From positions 49,271,069 through 49,335,068 of the forward strand of contig CM042085.1 of NCBI GenBank assembly GCA_023512835.1: DNA of 64,000 nucleotides, in the 5' to 3' direction. The translations under genes and the position numbers were made by a program. The DNA comes from Taxillus chinensis (Eukaryota > Streptophyta > Magnoliopsida > Santalales > Loranthaceae). Below, one piece after another: positions 53,281 to 64,000 of this stretch. The notes below the pieces were generated by a model, which was given only the letters and a program-made list of their open reading frames with translations, ran no database searches and was not told the DNA's origin. Numbering within the stretch: the first letter of the stretch is position 1; every line of letters starts with the position of its first letter.

Positions 53281-54565
53281 AAGGTTCGTAGAGGCAAGAA
53301 TATTGCCGCCTACGATGCAAAGATATTGGAAATTGAAAGCCTACAGCAACATACGTAATAGGCTTGAACTGACAAATTAAAGCCTGCAACAACATAATAG
53401 ACTTGAACTAGAGAAATTTGTTGGAAACATCGATTGGTATTTGAGGGAGATGTTTTGGGGGATTGGTGTGCTTGAGATCTGGGCTCCCTCTACGAGTTCA
53501 CTCAAGGAGATCGCTCTACGAGGTGACCCAAAGAAGATGGGAAGTTTGTTTGAGTGACGAAAGGGTGTTTTGGGGAAATGGCAAAGAAAGATTGAACAAG
53601 GGAAGCTTTTAGAGAGCTTAATGGAGAGCTTGCTGAGTATGAGCTCTTGAGATCTTCAAAGGCGGTGACGTTCCTGAAATTGCAGAATATGTTGAATGTA
53701 TGCAAACGGTGTAGGGAATGCAATGTAATGTATGCGGAGATGCATAGTGAAATGTTTTAATGCTAAGGGTTCTGCCGGGGCTAGGGATTCATCTCAATGC
53801 TACTGGAGAGGTTGGCCGACATCTAACTTGTTGGGGGAACTTGTTTCCCTTCTAGCTGGGGAGACCTTTCCGTCTTTGCTGGGGAACTCCCTTTTCGTGG
53901 ATGGGGGGCTTGGTTGACTTGGCCTCGCTGTGTTAAGGAGCTTGACTTGGGCATAGACTGGATATGTTGGTACTCCATGTAGATATTGGTACTCTAAGTT
54001 GAGGAGCTTGACTGGTTTGAGGTTTTCGAGCTTGTCCCAACTCATAAGGTAATGCCAAAGGAGCCTACTGGGGATTTAAAATATTCTAATTAAATGTGAA
54101 ATGAAGATGATGAAACATGATTAGGGAGATAAAAATAGGTTTTTTGTCGGTTTAATTCCACAAAACATACTTATATCATATAAAATGCCACTTGTTATCA
54201 TCCAATAAACAGAATTACAAGTCTTAAAAGCATAATGTACAAATTTGATTTGAGTGTGCCTTAGGTTTGACCAAGTCTTCCACTGTTTGCAGTTGCTGCT
54301 GCTGGATGATGTTGCTTCCATTATTTGTAAAGAACCTTATTTTTTTTTAGGTTCTGATCCTTTCAACTTCTGACTGATTTTATCCTTCAGGATTTATTAT
54401 TGGCTTTGTATTTTACCCTTGATGCCCTTTCGGGTTTTCACCAAGCCCGCCCTTGTTTCTTTTTTGTCTTTTATTGGAGCTTTGTATTTTACCCTTGATG
54501 CCCTTTCGGGTTTTCACCAAGTCCGCTCATTACAGGAATGTGAGTCTTGTTGGGAGGTATGAGAG
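53281..54565 (-). other. Remainder of Tat3 3' UTR
   Basis: This non-coding spacer shares blocks with Tat1 8080-9209. A segment with GTATTTTACCCTTGATGCCC is duplicated at 54408-54450 and 54485-54530, but occurs once in Tat1 (9130-9165). Nothing else is recognisable. Confidence 0.7.
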
Positions 54566-55860
54566 TTAAGCATAAAACTTTTTGACAGCATCGCTATTCA
54601 CCGGATTAGGAAGCTCGTCTCCATCCATTTTGGAAAGGATCGATGCGCCTCCTGAGAATGCTTTTTTCACAACATATGGGCCTTCATAGTTAGGAGTCCA
54701 CTTACCTATATGGTCATGCTGGATTGGTAAGAGCTTCTTGAGGACGAGATCACCCTCTTGAAAGCTTCTAGGCTTCACCTTTTTATTGTAGTTATTCATC
54801 ATTCTCTGTTGATACAACTATCCTCGACAAACTGCTGCCAAACGGTTGCCTTCAATTAAATTTAACTACTCATAACGGCTTCGGGCCCATTCTGCTTCTT
54901 CGAGTTGAGTATCCTTGAGTACTCGGAGGGAAGGTATCTCTACTTCGACAGATAGAACTGCTTCCATACCATAAACCAAAGAAAACAGAGTTGCCCAGTT
55001 GATGTACGTACCGAGGTACGGTAAGCATGCAAAGCATATGGTAGCTTCTCGTGCCAATCTTTGTATGTCTCGGTCATCTTTCTGATAATGTTTTTAATGT
55101 TCTTATTGGCTGCCTCGACTACTCCATTCATCTTGGGGCGATAGGGAGTTGAGTTGCGATGTTGAATTTTGTATGTTTCACACAACTTACCCATCATCCG
55201 ACTGTTCAAGTTGGCGGCATTATCCGTGATGATCTGCTCTGGAAGCCCATATCGACATATAATGTTATTCCGCATAAATCTAAGTACCACAACTTGTGTA
55301 ACACTAGCATATGACGCTGCTTCTACCGACTTGGTAAAGTAATCGATGGCCACCAAAATGAAACGATGACCATTGGAAGCTTTCGGAGATATTGGTCCAA
55401 TAACGTCGATGCCCCAAAGTGAGAACGGCCATGGGGAAACCATCACATGCAGTTTGGATGGTGGTACTTGGATCTTATCGCCATAAATTTGACACTTGAG
55501 GCATTTGCGCACATATTCAATGCAATCTTTCTCCATGGTGACCCAATAATAGCCCATTCGCATGATTTGTCTTGTTAATGCATGTCCGTTTGCATGTGAA
55601 CCGCATTCCCCTTCGTGCACTTCTTTCATTATCTGTATTGACTCTTCTTTTGCCACACACCACAGTAATACCATATCATGGTTTCTCTTATACAGAAGCG
55701 AGCCATCGAAATAATAATTAGATGCAGACCTTCGGATATTTCTTTTATCAGACTCAGAAGCCTCTGCTGGGTACTCTTGCTTAAGCAAATATTGTCTGAT
55801 GTCGTTGTACCAAGGCTTTTCCTCTATATTTCCTTCAATGGCCATACAATGTGCAGGAGT
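54566..55860 (-). pseudogene. Integrase, Tat3
   Basis: The frame 54940-55845 carries the HHCC-type zinc region (HEGECGSHANGH, then CLKC), the first Asp in GIDVIGP, the second in IITDNAAN and the Glu in MNGVVEAANKN, with the same D-x35-E spacing as Tat1. A shift near 55000 separates the C-terminal third, which continues at 54866-55057 and 54566-54817 with SFQEGDLVLKK and NYEGPYVVKKAFSGGA and ends DAVKKFYA. There is no chromodomain. At least two frame breaks are present. Confidence 0.92.
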
Positions 55861-56290
55861 ACTTGTATGCGGATATCGAAAGACTGAACTTCCAACTTTG
55901 TGTCTAGCCGAAGGAGGGAGGCTAGAGTTGCCAGTGCATCAGGAAGCTGATTACATTCTCTGGGCATATGCTCGAATGTGATGTCATCAAATTGCTCAGC
56001 TAACTCCGTAACATATTTCCGATATGGAATTAACTTGTGATTTCGAGTTTCCCATTCTCCCCTTACTTGAAAAATGATGAGCGCAGAATCACCAAATACT
56101 CGTAAATTTTTGATGCCTTTGCTAATTGCTTCTTGAAGTCCCATCACACAGGCCTCATATTCTGTTATATTGTTGGTACAAGGGAAGGTTAACTTGGCCG
56201 CCATCGGGAAATGTTCGCCTTTTGGAGATATAAGGATGGCCCTGATGTCGTGCCCTAAGAGGCTGGAGGCTCTATCAAACAACATCGTCC
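55861..56290 (-). pseudogene. Archaeal-type second RNase H (aRH), Tat3
   Basis: The 153-codon frame 55824-56285 starts within the domain (LFDRASSLLGHDIRAIL). It has candidate catalytic residues Asp in LFD, Glu in ITEYEACVMGL, Asp in FGDSALII and Asp in QLPDALATL. All four acidic positions are kept here, whereas Tat1 has lost the first. Its place between RNase H and integrase is characteristic of Tat/Ogre elements. It is separated from the integrase frame by a small overlap in another frame. Confidence 0.85.
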
Positions 56291-58023
56291 ATATGTCTGA
56301 TACTTATGCCATAAGGATGTTGATATGCTCGTCAGGAAAGCCTATAGTCATAGGCTCATAGTCTTCTAATGCTCTGTCTGCCAAGTAATCAGCTATCGCA
56401 CTTCCTTTTATGGCTTTTTGAGGCACGTAGATGATATCATATTCTGACAAGATCAGCTACCATTTGGCGATTCTTCCTGAAATGGATGGTTTTTCTAAGA
56501 GATATTTGAGCGGATCATGTCTTGAAATCAGGCACGTAGTATGATAAAGAGTGTACTGCCTCAATCTTCTTGTTATCCAGACAAGGGCGCAACATGTCTT
56601 CTCTAATGGTGTGTAGTTTTCTTCATTGATGGTGAATTTCTTGCTTAGATAATAAATGGCCTACTCCTTCTTGCCTGTAGAATCATGTTGCCCTAAAACA
56701 CAACCCATTGATGACTCCTGAATGGTCAAGTATAAGATCAGAGGTCTATCTGGTACTAGTGGGACCAAAATAGGTGGATTAGACAGATATTGCTTAATCT
56801 TGTCAGAAGCTTCTTGACACTTGTCATTCCAAATTTCTGGATTGTTCTTCCGTAAGATCTTGAAAATGGGTTCACATGTGGCTGTCAATTGGGAAATAAA
56901 TCGAGCAATGTAATTCAGTCGCCCGAGGAATCCTCTAACCTCCTTGATAGTTCGTGGTGGCGGCATCTCTTGGATAGCTTGAACTTTATCTGGATCGATT
57001 TCAACTCCTTTTTGGCTCACAATGAAACCCAACAGTTTTTCCGACATGGCTCCGAAAGTGCATTTTTCGGGGTTCAATTTCAGCTGATATTTTCGTAGCC
57101 TATTGAAGAGCTTTCGGAGTACTTCAATGTGATCTTCAATGCTTAGTGATTTGGCTATCATGTCGTCCACATATACTTCAACTTCTTTATGCATCATATC
57201 GTGGAATAGGGTCACCATGGCTCGTTGATAGGTTGCTCCTGCATTCTTCAGACCAAACGGCATCACATTATAACAGAATGTGCCCCAAAGTGTCGTGAAC
57301 GTGGTCCTCTCCTTGTGTTCGGGGGCCATACGAATCTGATTGTAGCCCGAGAAGCCATCCATGAACGAGAATAGAGCATGCTTTGCTGTGTTATCTACTA
57401 GGGTATCAATATGAGGAAGTGGGAAGTTATCCTTCGGACTGGCCCAGTTCAAATCTCTGTAATCGACACACATGCGGACCTTGCCTCCTTTCTTCTGTAC
57501 TGGTACAACATTGGCCACCCATTCTGGATAGTGAGAGACACTTAGAAAACCTACGTCCCATTGCTTTCTGACCTCCTCTTTAATCTTCAGTAGCATCACC
57601 GGTCTCATTCTTCTTAATTTCTGCTGAACTGGCTTGCATTCAGGCTTCAATGGTATGTGATGTTGCACTATGTCTGTGTCTAATCCCAGCATATCTTGAT
57701 ATGACCATGCAAGCACATCTATGTAGTTCCTTAACAGCTCAACTAATTGTTTCTTGATGTCATCGGCTATTAAGGACCCTATCCTTAAGTCTCTTGGTTC
57801 CGTTGCGGTCCCCAAATTCATCGTCTCTACTGGGTCTTCACTTGGAATGGGCAAACGATCTTCTCTTTCCATTAAGCATATGATCTCTCCTGGTAGCTCG
57901 GGTGTCTCCTCTACCTCATTCTCATCCGCGTCAAACACTGACTGCTCCCAATTTGGACTTTGGTCAAACCTTAGGCATCTCGTTTTACTTTCGCATACTA
58001 TGTTTTCATTGACATTGTGATAC
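56291..58023 (-). pseudogene. Reverse transcriptase and RNase H, Tat3
   Basis: The 469-codon frame (56661-58070) is the best RT in the window. Its first ~16 codons are intron sequence. It then has an acidic linker, the RT fingers with KVRMCVDYRDLNW (residues 197-209), FSGYNQIRM, MPFGLKNAGATYQR and the catalytic YVDD at residues 300-303. KEVRGFLGRLNYIARF follows, then the start of RNase H (LILYLTIQESSMGCVLGQHD). A TAG near 56661 ends the frame and the rest of RNase H (to about 56300) is in broken frames. Confidence 0.93.
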
Positions 58024-58207
58024 CTGCTTATAAGAGAAATGACAAGTTGGTAACTAAATATGATATGCATATATCATGAATGGAATGCACCATGAAAGAT
58101 TTGAAGAAAGTACATTTTATTGAAAAGGTTTAAGGAAAACCAATGTTCATAGCTTCAAAAGACATTAAATAGAATACATTAAATCCCAGTGACCCCTTAG
58201 GCATTAC
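58024..58207 (-). other. Putative 184-bp intron between protease and RT (Tat3)
   Basis: On the minus strand the donor GTAATGC begins at 58207 and overlaps the TAA stop of the protease frame. A pyrimidine-rich TTTCTCTTATAAGCAG acceptor ends at 58024. The first two bases of the last Met codon and the base after the acceptor form one codon, so the frame is preserved. The intron is A/T-rich. The same sites exist in Tat1. Ogre elements are known for an intron here; splicing in this copy is inferred. Confidence 0.8.
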
Positions 58208-59346
58208 ATTATGGGGAGGTCCAGGCTGGTCCAATTGTTCAATGGCTGGTTGGGAACCCCTTGCACCACCAAAGTCATCTTGCTTAGCACCTGCTCGTCT
58301 GCATCTAATGCGGCTACAAACTCTGTCACGGGCTCAGGTTGGCTGTTGTGGATGAACCCACCACTCCAGAATGTAACATTTAAGGGGGGGAAGCTCCTCT
58401 TTTCTTCCTGTACCGGCCTCTTCTGCAACTTTGCCATTCTGATTTCCTTCTTTTTGATAGCTGCCCTCTGTTTGTCAGCTCTAGTAGGTATGTAGCCCAA
58501 CCCAAACTTCTCAGTATTTTCTTGGATGGTCAACGGTTCCTGGATCCCCTGAGCTTTCGGGCCCAATCCTTGCCCTGGTTTGTAACCCTGTTTGATCATG
58601 GTGGCTGCAACCATCTTTGATGCCTTCGAGAGATGATAGCTTGGTATAGAAGTGATGTTCACGACCTCAAAGGATCGATAGGAACATTCCGGTACATCCT
58701 CGTTGTTTTCAATATATGGGACTGATACAGGTTTGGTGACGAGGAAACTTGTTTCTCCAGAGACACAAATGAGCTGGTCTCCCATCACAAATTTCATTTT
58801 TTGATGAAGGCTAGAGGGCACTGCTCCCGCCATGTGGATCCAGGGTCTTCCCAACAAACAGCTATAATATGGTGTAATGTCCATTACCTGAAATTCCACC
58901 GTAAAGGTAACTGGTCCAATCAAGAGTGGAATGTCTAGAGTTCCCACCACATCACGTTTGCCTCCATCGAACGTCCGTACCTTCATCGTAAAAGGATGCA
59001 TATAGGATGCATCAATTGGAAGCTGTTGCAGTATATGTAAGGGCATGATGTTCAAGGCGGAGCCATTGTCAATGAGTACTCGTGCTATGGTATGCTCTTT
59101 ACATTTGACAGTAATATGCAGAGCTTTTATGTGCCCCTTTCCTTCCTGTGGCAGCTCATCATCTCCAAAGCTAATGATGTTGTTCATGATGAGGTTACTG
59201 GTGAGTTCATCCATATTCGCTACTGAGATGGTCGGAGGAACATAGGCTTGGCTCAGAACTTTTAGTAGTGCTTCCCGATGAGGCTTGGAATCCATCATTA
59301 ATGAGAGCAATGAGATACGAGCCGGTTGTCGACTTAGCTGATCCAC
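58208..59346 (-). pseudogene. Protease with C-terminal G-patch, Tat3
   Basis: An open frame of 380 codons. The retropepsin active site is DNGS at residues 93-96 (LIDNGSALNIMPL), the second conserved motif LLGRPW is at 164-169, and a G-patch-like segment (MIKQGYKPGQGLGPKAQGI) is at about 250-268. The last ~90 residues are basic and then acidic and lead into the intron donor. The protease would cut the polyprotein; a G-patch in this position recalls betaretroviral proteases, where it binds nucleic acid. The N-terminal end is cut from gag by a stop near 59350, so the full gag-protease frame is broken. Confidence 0.88.
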
Positions 59347-61706
59347 AATGTTATACTCGCTCTACTTCATGAGTTTCAAAAATTCTGCTACCTCTCCTTT
59401 AGTAACTAGTGCTCCTTTCTTAGTTGGCTCCAGCATTGGCTCAATGTCTAGTTCCACAGTTTTTTCCTTCCTTGCTTTATCCACCATATCAGGGGCATAA
59501 GCCTTACCGCTCCTAGTTCTCTTTTTTGTTGCGGTGGCTCCCTGGACTATTTCGCAACTGTAGTTCCATGGGACTGCCTTGTCTATCTTGTAGGGGAAAG
59601 GAGCAGGAACACCTATAGTGAGAGGTGCAATGCCATGAGGCAATTCTGGGATGTCGGTTCTCTCCTCCTTGTCTGACACGGGATTGGCGACATGGATGAT
59701 GAGAGGCCTAATTCCATGTGGCAGTAGCGGGACTTCTGGAGTCTTAGCATTCAAGACAAGGGGCGTTGGTACCCATGGTGATTTGTATGAATTGTCTCCT
59801 TAGATCATGTGGCTTTGATTGTCCGTCTCTCCTCTTGAGAATTCTATCATCCTCTGGTCCATGAGCTTTTGTACCATGCTGGCGAACTCACTACATTGCT
59901 CAATGTCATGTCCCCGTGACATCTCGTGATAAGGGCATTGTTTCTCCCACTCTGTACCCTTCACTACCTCTGATGTGTCTTTGGCAAGTATATATCCATG
60001 CTCTAATAGTAGGTTAAACAAATATCTCTTCTCCATTTGTATTTGTGAAACCTTCTCTAGCCTTCCTTCTATTGTTATATTAGCGACATCGTGTGAATGT
60101 TCTGGGAGCGGATTACTGTTTACATTTGGCGTCCCGTTAGTGCAGAAAAATCTAGCCACTTTGCATCTTTTAATGCCTGAACCTTCCTTTTGAATGTTAT
60201 GCAATTTTCAATATCATGTCCTGCTCCACCAGCATGATACTCTCATTTGGCATCGGGTTTATACCAAGTTGGGGGAGGAAACCTTATTTCTCCCAAGGGG
60301 GTAGGGAGTACCAACCTTGCTTCTAAAAGCTTGGGGTATAATTCAGCATATGTCATTGGAATCAGGTCAAACTCTTGTCGTGGTCGACGAGGAGCCTGAT
60401 TCGCTCCTATATACTGGGTCTGGGCCCTCGGTTGCCCCTGTCCTTGGAATGGGGCCCTTGGACCTTCCTAAATTGCTGCCCTTGGTTGCTCTAGGCATGA
60501 CGCTCTTGGTTGAAACGGGTTAGGGGCCATTGGATATGGAAAAGGAAACCCTCCTTGCGGCAAGTATGGCGTGAATTAGGGGGTTGGCGCAGGCGCAGCA
60601 TAGGCGGCTACTGGTGATCCTCTATAGTACCTTGGCGCTTGGTAGAATGCCGGTTGTACCGTTGGGCTTGACGGATATACCAGATTGGTCTCACCTTCCT
60701 TCTTTTTTCCTGCCAGTGGTTGGAACTTTTTCGATGTCTCTGCGACATCACCCTTTAGCTTTCCTCCTTTAATGCCACTCTCGACTCGTTCACCTGATGC
60801 GACCAAGTCGGCGAAGCTACTAGAGACGTTACCGATCAGCTTCTCGTAGTAGACCCCTTTTAGCGTATTAATAAAAAAAGTAGTGAGTTCTCTTTCTGTG
60901 AGGGGAGGTTGAACCTCTACGGTAGTCTCTCTCCATCTCCTGGCATAGTCCTTGAAAGTTTCCTCAGCCCCCTTTTCTAAGGACTGTAGGGTCAATCGGT
61001 CCAGTGCGAGCTCCGTGATATGTTTGTATTGTGCCAAAAAGGATGTGGTTAACTCCTTCCAGGTCTTGATACGGTTTCCATTCAATTGAAAGTACCAGCG
61101 AAGGGATGCCCTAGTTAGGCTTTCCTGAAAACAATGCATGAGGAGCTTGTCTTCACCAGCATAAGCAGCCATTTTTTGACAATACATGGCTAGATGTGTC
61201 TTTGGACACCAGGTCCCGTTAAACTTCTCAAACTCTGGCATTTTGAACTTTGGTGGTAGCACCACTCCAGGGACTAAGCATAAGTCTTGTGGGCTGGTCA
61301 TGCCATAGTTGTTGATGCCTTCTACGGCTTTCAGTCTTTCCTTCAGTCGTCTTAGAATGGGAGACTCCATGTTTTCTTTAGGAGCTGGGGATCCCACCGC
61401 TTCTATTGCATGTCCCGATGCTGGCATAGTGAAGTGAGTTTGATTTGGAGTTGGGGGTTGTGCCATTGTAGGGTGATATGTGGGTATCTGGCTTGGAGCC
61501 AGGTTAGGTGGCAGACCAGCCTCCTATCCCTGCTCTGGATGGTGATTTGTGGTTCCTCCTGTTGGGGTTCTTTCTCTTTCTCCAGTCAGTTTTGCCAACA
61601 TGTCCATAACTAAGGTCATTTGCCCCCATAGGGCTTGCATACTTCCATTCAGTTCTTGTTGTGACTATTCCAACCCAGTGAACCTATTCTCTGCTTCTTC
61701 TGCCAT
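59347..61706 (-). pseudogene. Gag of Tat3
   Basis: The capsid frame 60576-61466 (296 codons) has LRRLKERLKAVEG, PEFEKFNGTWCPKTHLAMYC, LRWYFQLNGNRIKTWKEL, LQSLEKGAEETFKDYARRW and ELTTFFINTLKGVYYEKLIG. The Pro/Gln-rich section after 60576 is broken by stops and shifts. The zinc-finger-like CPYHEMSRGHDIEQC is in the frame 59800-60204 and the linker in 59362-59754. The ATG at 61706 is followed by an in-frame TAG within about 14 codons, and another TAG at about 61529 replaces a CAG present in Tat1. Confidence 0.88.
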
Positions 61707-61980
61707 CGACTGTGGTTGTGCTACCTGATTGCGTCTGGATCTGAGGTTGTAAAAGTGCACAATCCTGGATAAAGGCTGCTACCAACCTGGGTAGAAGAGA
61801 TCTTTTATTTGATTTTCAATTTTCGTATGCATGTATGCATGAATGAATATGCAAAGGGTTAGATAAACAAACAACTTTATTGCAAACATTTTCAAACAAA
61901 CACACAGTACAATGCAGAAATGCCATGTAGTAGCATAAGATGAGAGCTATTACTACATAATCTTTAAAACAAACTTCCAG
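61707..61980 (-). other. Spacer between ORF1 and gag, Tat3
   Basis: About 270 bp of non-coding sequence colinear with Tat1 25339-25614, with a CTACCNACCTGGGTA-type block. Nothing is encoded. Confidence 0.7.
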
Positions 61981-63381
61981 TCATCTCCTAAGGAGCACGG
62001 CGCCTCCTTCTTTGGGGTGGTCGCTCACCTGCCTCTTCCCTCTGCTTCATTATGGTCTCGATCTGTTTTTCCCTCAGTTGCATCCTTTGAAGAGCTCCTT
62101 CTAGAGATGCTTCTAGCCTTTGGTTCTACTGCCTTAGAATCTGATTCTCCTGGAGGATAGCTCTCATGTCAGTAGTTAACTGTGGCTTGTGCTATGCCCT
62201 CCAAGATATTTATGCGGGGTAAACGCCAGATTTTGGACTGTTGGGTTGGATCTTGTGTGGGGTGGACCATGCCTCATACATCTTTTTGCCTTTTTCTGCA
62301 AGCATAGTCCTGTTGTAAGTGAAGTCACAATCTTCCATGCCAAATAGCATAGGGATAATTTGATGATGCCCGACTTGTCTTCCACCCTGCAATGGCGCAT
62401 AAGCAGTTCCTCCCCAAGGACCTAAGAGTGGAACCCAATTGTAGTCCCCGCAGCTATATGTCATGGAGACCACCGGCATCCAAGGAGCAGTCCAGGTAAT
62501 GTCAGCTTCTGTGAGGCTTTCTAACTTCTTCCTCCAGCCTTCAAAGCCTTGAGGTAAACTCCACTTGCTGAGTAGAATATCCAACAGTGTCGTGGCCGAC
62601 ACTCGATAAACAGCATAGAAACGAGGAACAATGTAAGGGAAATGACCCTGTAGCCAAGTGCATAAGTAAGAGATCAAATGGTTTCGGCCAATATAGCAGG
62701 AGTAGGGTCACATCCATTGAGTACTTGCTGAACCAAATCCACAATTGCTCCGTCGATGTGAGCCGAAATCCTCGGGAAGATGATTAACCCGTATATGGCT
62801 AGTGTAAGTAGTTTGTGTGCCCCTACATCTGTTGCAGTCTGTATCATTTCTTTGATCGTTGCCCATGGAAGATATTCTCGCCCACCATAGGTTGTAGCCA
62901 TTGGTGAGTCCCAAACTGGTTTTCCCATTATCTCAGCAAAGGCCCTTCGACATGTTTTTCTAGGATCCGGTAAATAAATCTTCCTTTTGTTTTCCACCAT
63001 TGGGATATCCAGTAATCTTCTGTATTCTTCTATGGTAGGAACAAGATCTACACCATTGAAGTCGAAGCATCGTCGTTGAGGTTCCCAGAAATATATTGCT
63101 GCCCCAAGCATATCCTTGTCAGCGAGTAGCTCAGTCACATGGAGCAAATCCCCAAACTGTTGTATATAGATGGTTTTCCTTTCGTCTGGCCACTACCTCC
63201 ACATCGTCTGTACCTCTTTAGTGTAGTCCAACTGATCTTCTATGATAACATGTTCTGCCTTGTGGGCTTGTCCTGGTGGAAAATCTCCAAGGCAAAGTTG
63301 AATATCCCCAGACGCTTAGGCCACCACTGTGACAACCTCCTTATCCTGAAGGCCCTTTAGGAGATGACTGAAAGTTGCCAT
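61981..63381 (-). pseudogene. ORF1 upstream of gag, Tat3 (DUF7745-like)
   Basis: About 467 codons run from the ATG at 63381 (ATGGCAACTTTCAG, conserved in Tat1) to the TGA at 61981. The open frame 62674-63147 contains GAAIYFWEPQRRCFDFNGVD, PTIEEYRRLLDIPMVENKRK, YGGREYLPWATIKEM and LTLAIYGLIIFPRISAHID. The frame 62210-62677 continues with TWLQGHFPYIVPRF, SKWSLPQGFEGW and SCGDYNWVPLLGPWGG. The C-terminal coiled-coil-like part follows in another frame. A small deletion at about 62670 removes the SKGSGQFMGC segment seen in Tat1. The function is unknown; the family is retained in Ogre-type elements. Confidence 0.78.
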
Positions 63382-64000
63382 GCCTATATGAATGTCGTGT
63401 TATGCATGATGACAGGTTAGGATGACAGTTTAACACATATCAGGGCAAATAGATAGGATAAAGAATAAATCAATAGCAAAAGCAAATAATATGTGCAAGG
63501 GATGACTTAAGAACTACCCTACAAAACAAAGGTTAGCATGGCATGGAATAAGCAAACATGTGGGTCAATGCCCCTGATGGGCTTCTATTACTAGACCTAT
63601 CTTATTCGTTGGTCCCCAAACTTCCTCTGTAGAGGGCTCCATACACCATGGGATTTACCGGAGGGGGGTCTTAAAAGGATGAGCCTTAAAAGAACCTCAA
63701 GTTTGAGTGAGGAGTCCGAGGCCCCATTGCGGATAATGATCAACGCGTTGGGGACCGTACTAAACCTCGCTATCCTAGATTGTGATAAACCCAGGTATAA
63801 GGTTATGCATGAATGCAATAAGTAGGGAAAGCAGTAAAGCACAACTATTATGGTAGTTTAAAGCGTATAAATGAATCATAATTACAATTAAAAAAAAGAT
63901 AGCAGTTAAAGCGTATAAAGAAATCATGATTACAGTTAAGTAAATAAAATGACAATTATTATGGCAGTTAAAGTGTATAAATAACAGTTAAATATATACA
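63382..64000 (-). other. 5' leader of Tat3 (incomplete)
   Basis: Non-coding leader colinear with Tat1 27054-27600. The block 63590-63830 is well conserved between the two copies. The end of the window lies within an A/T-rich stretch before the expected PBS. Confidence 0.65.

Larger units (their letters stand above)
49775..64000 (-). mobile_element. Tat3, Tat/Ogre-type Ty3/gypsy retrotransposon (5' LTR beyond window)
   Basis: Second nearly complete Tat copy, minus strand. It has a 3' LTR (49775-52746), polypurine tract, tandem-repeat 3' UTR, integrase, archaeal-type RNase H, RNase H, RT, intron, protease with G-patch, gag, ORF1 and leader. The sequence at 64000 corresponds to Tat1 near 27600, so the 5' LTR should begin about 100 bp further on. 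Its frames are better preserved than those of Tat1, although stops and shifts remain. Its LTR and 3' UTR differ strongly from Tat1, so it is a different subfamily. Confidence 0.93.

Overview
The window is repeat-dense plant DNA, almost certainly angiosperm and probably eudicot heterochromatin. I recognise no host protein-coding gene, rRNA, tRNA or CRISPR array. Nearly every base can be assigned to LTR retrotransposons of three kinds. (1) Chromodomain Ty3/gypsy elements of Tekay/Del type, called A, B, C and D here. They have initiator-Met PBS, LTRs of about 1.7-1.9 kb that begin TGTAA and end TGACA, and an integrase ending in a chromodomain. (2) Very large Tat/Ogre-type Ty3/gypsy elements, called Tat1, Tat2 and Tat3. 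They have LTRs of about 3 kb, a tRNA-Arg-type PBS, an extra ORF upstream of gag, a second archaeal-type RNase H, and an intron between protease and reverse transcriptase. (3) One SIRE/Maximus-like Ty1/copia element.

Layout. 1-2801 is the decayed interior of minus-strand chromovirus A. Its LTR (2802-4068 plus 30769-31394) is split by Tat1 (4069-30763, minus strand, target duplication CTCCC). Tat1 is itself split by plus-strand chromovirus B (12508-21518, target duplication CCTTT). This is a three-level nest supported by two target-site duplications. 31400-34064 holds LTR-like debris in two orientations with minisatellites. 34065-36665 is a gag/protease fragment of Tat2. 36666-44867 is the copia element, truncated in reverse transcriptase and flanked by two unrelated sequences. 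44868-46916 is the leader and 5' LTR of chromovirus C; 46925-49704 is the 3' LTR and decayed interior of chromovirus D; 49705-49774 is the first 70 bp of a further chromovirus LTR. Tat3 (49775 to beyond 64000, minus strand) is inserted into that LTR and fills the rest of the window.

How the parts work together. In each Tat copy the order on the minus strand is 5' LTR, tRNA-Arg PBS, leader, ORF1, gag, protease with G-patch, intron, RT, RNase H, archaeal-type RNase H, integrase, tandem-repeat 3' UTR, polypurine tract, 3' LTR. In chromovirus B the order is LTR, PBS, leader, gag with zinc knuckles, protease, RT, RNase H, integrase with chromodomain, 3' UTR, polypurine tract, LTR. All copies carry frameshifts or stops, so I call the coding parts pseudogenes. 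In B many of the breaks are single-base indels and could partly be consensus errors.

The most notable non-coding structures are: a 36-37 bp-period palindromic promoter module upstream of the TATA box in the chromovirus LTRs, present in two copies in A, B and C but five in D; a family of ACTGTTCA-type palindromes in the Tat3 LTR; non-homologous tandem arrays in the 3' UTRs of Tat1 and Tat3; and a 20-bp hairpin minisatellite expanded in the copia 3' LTR. I did not find a convincing new defence or metabolic system.
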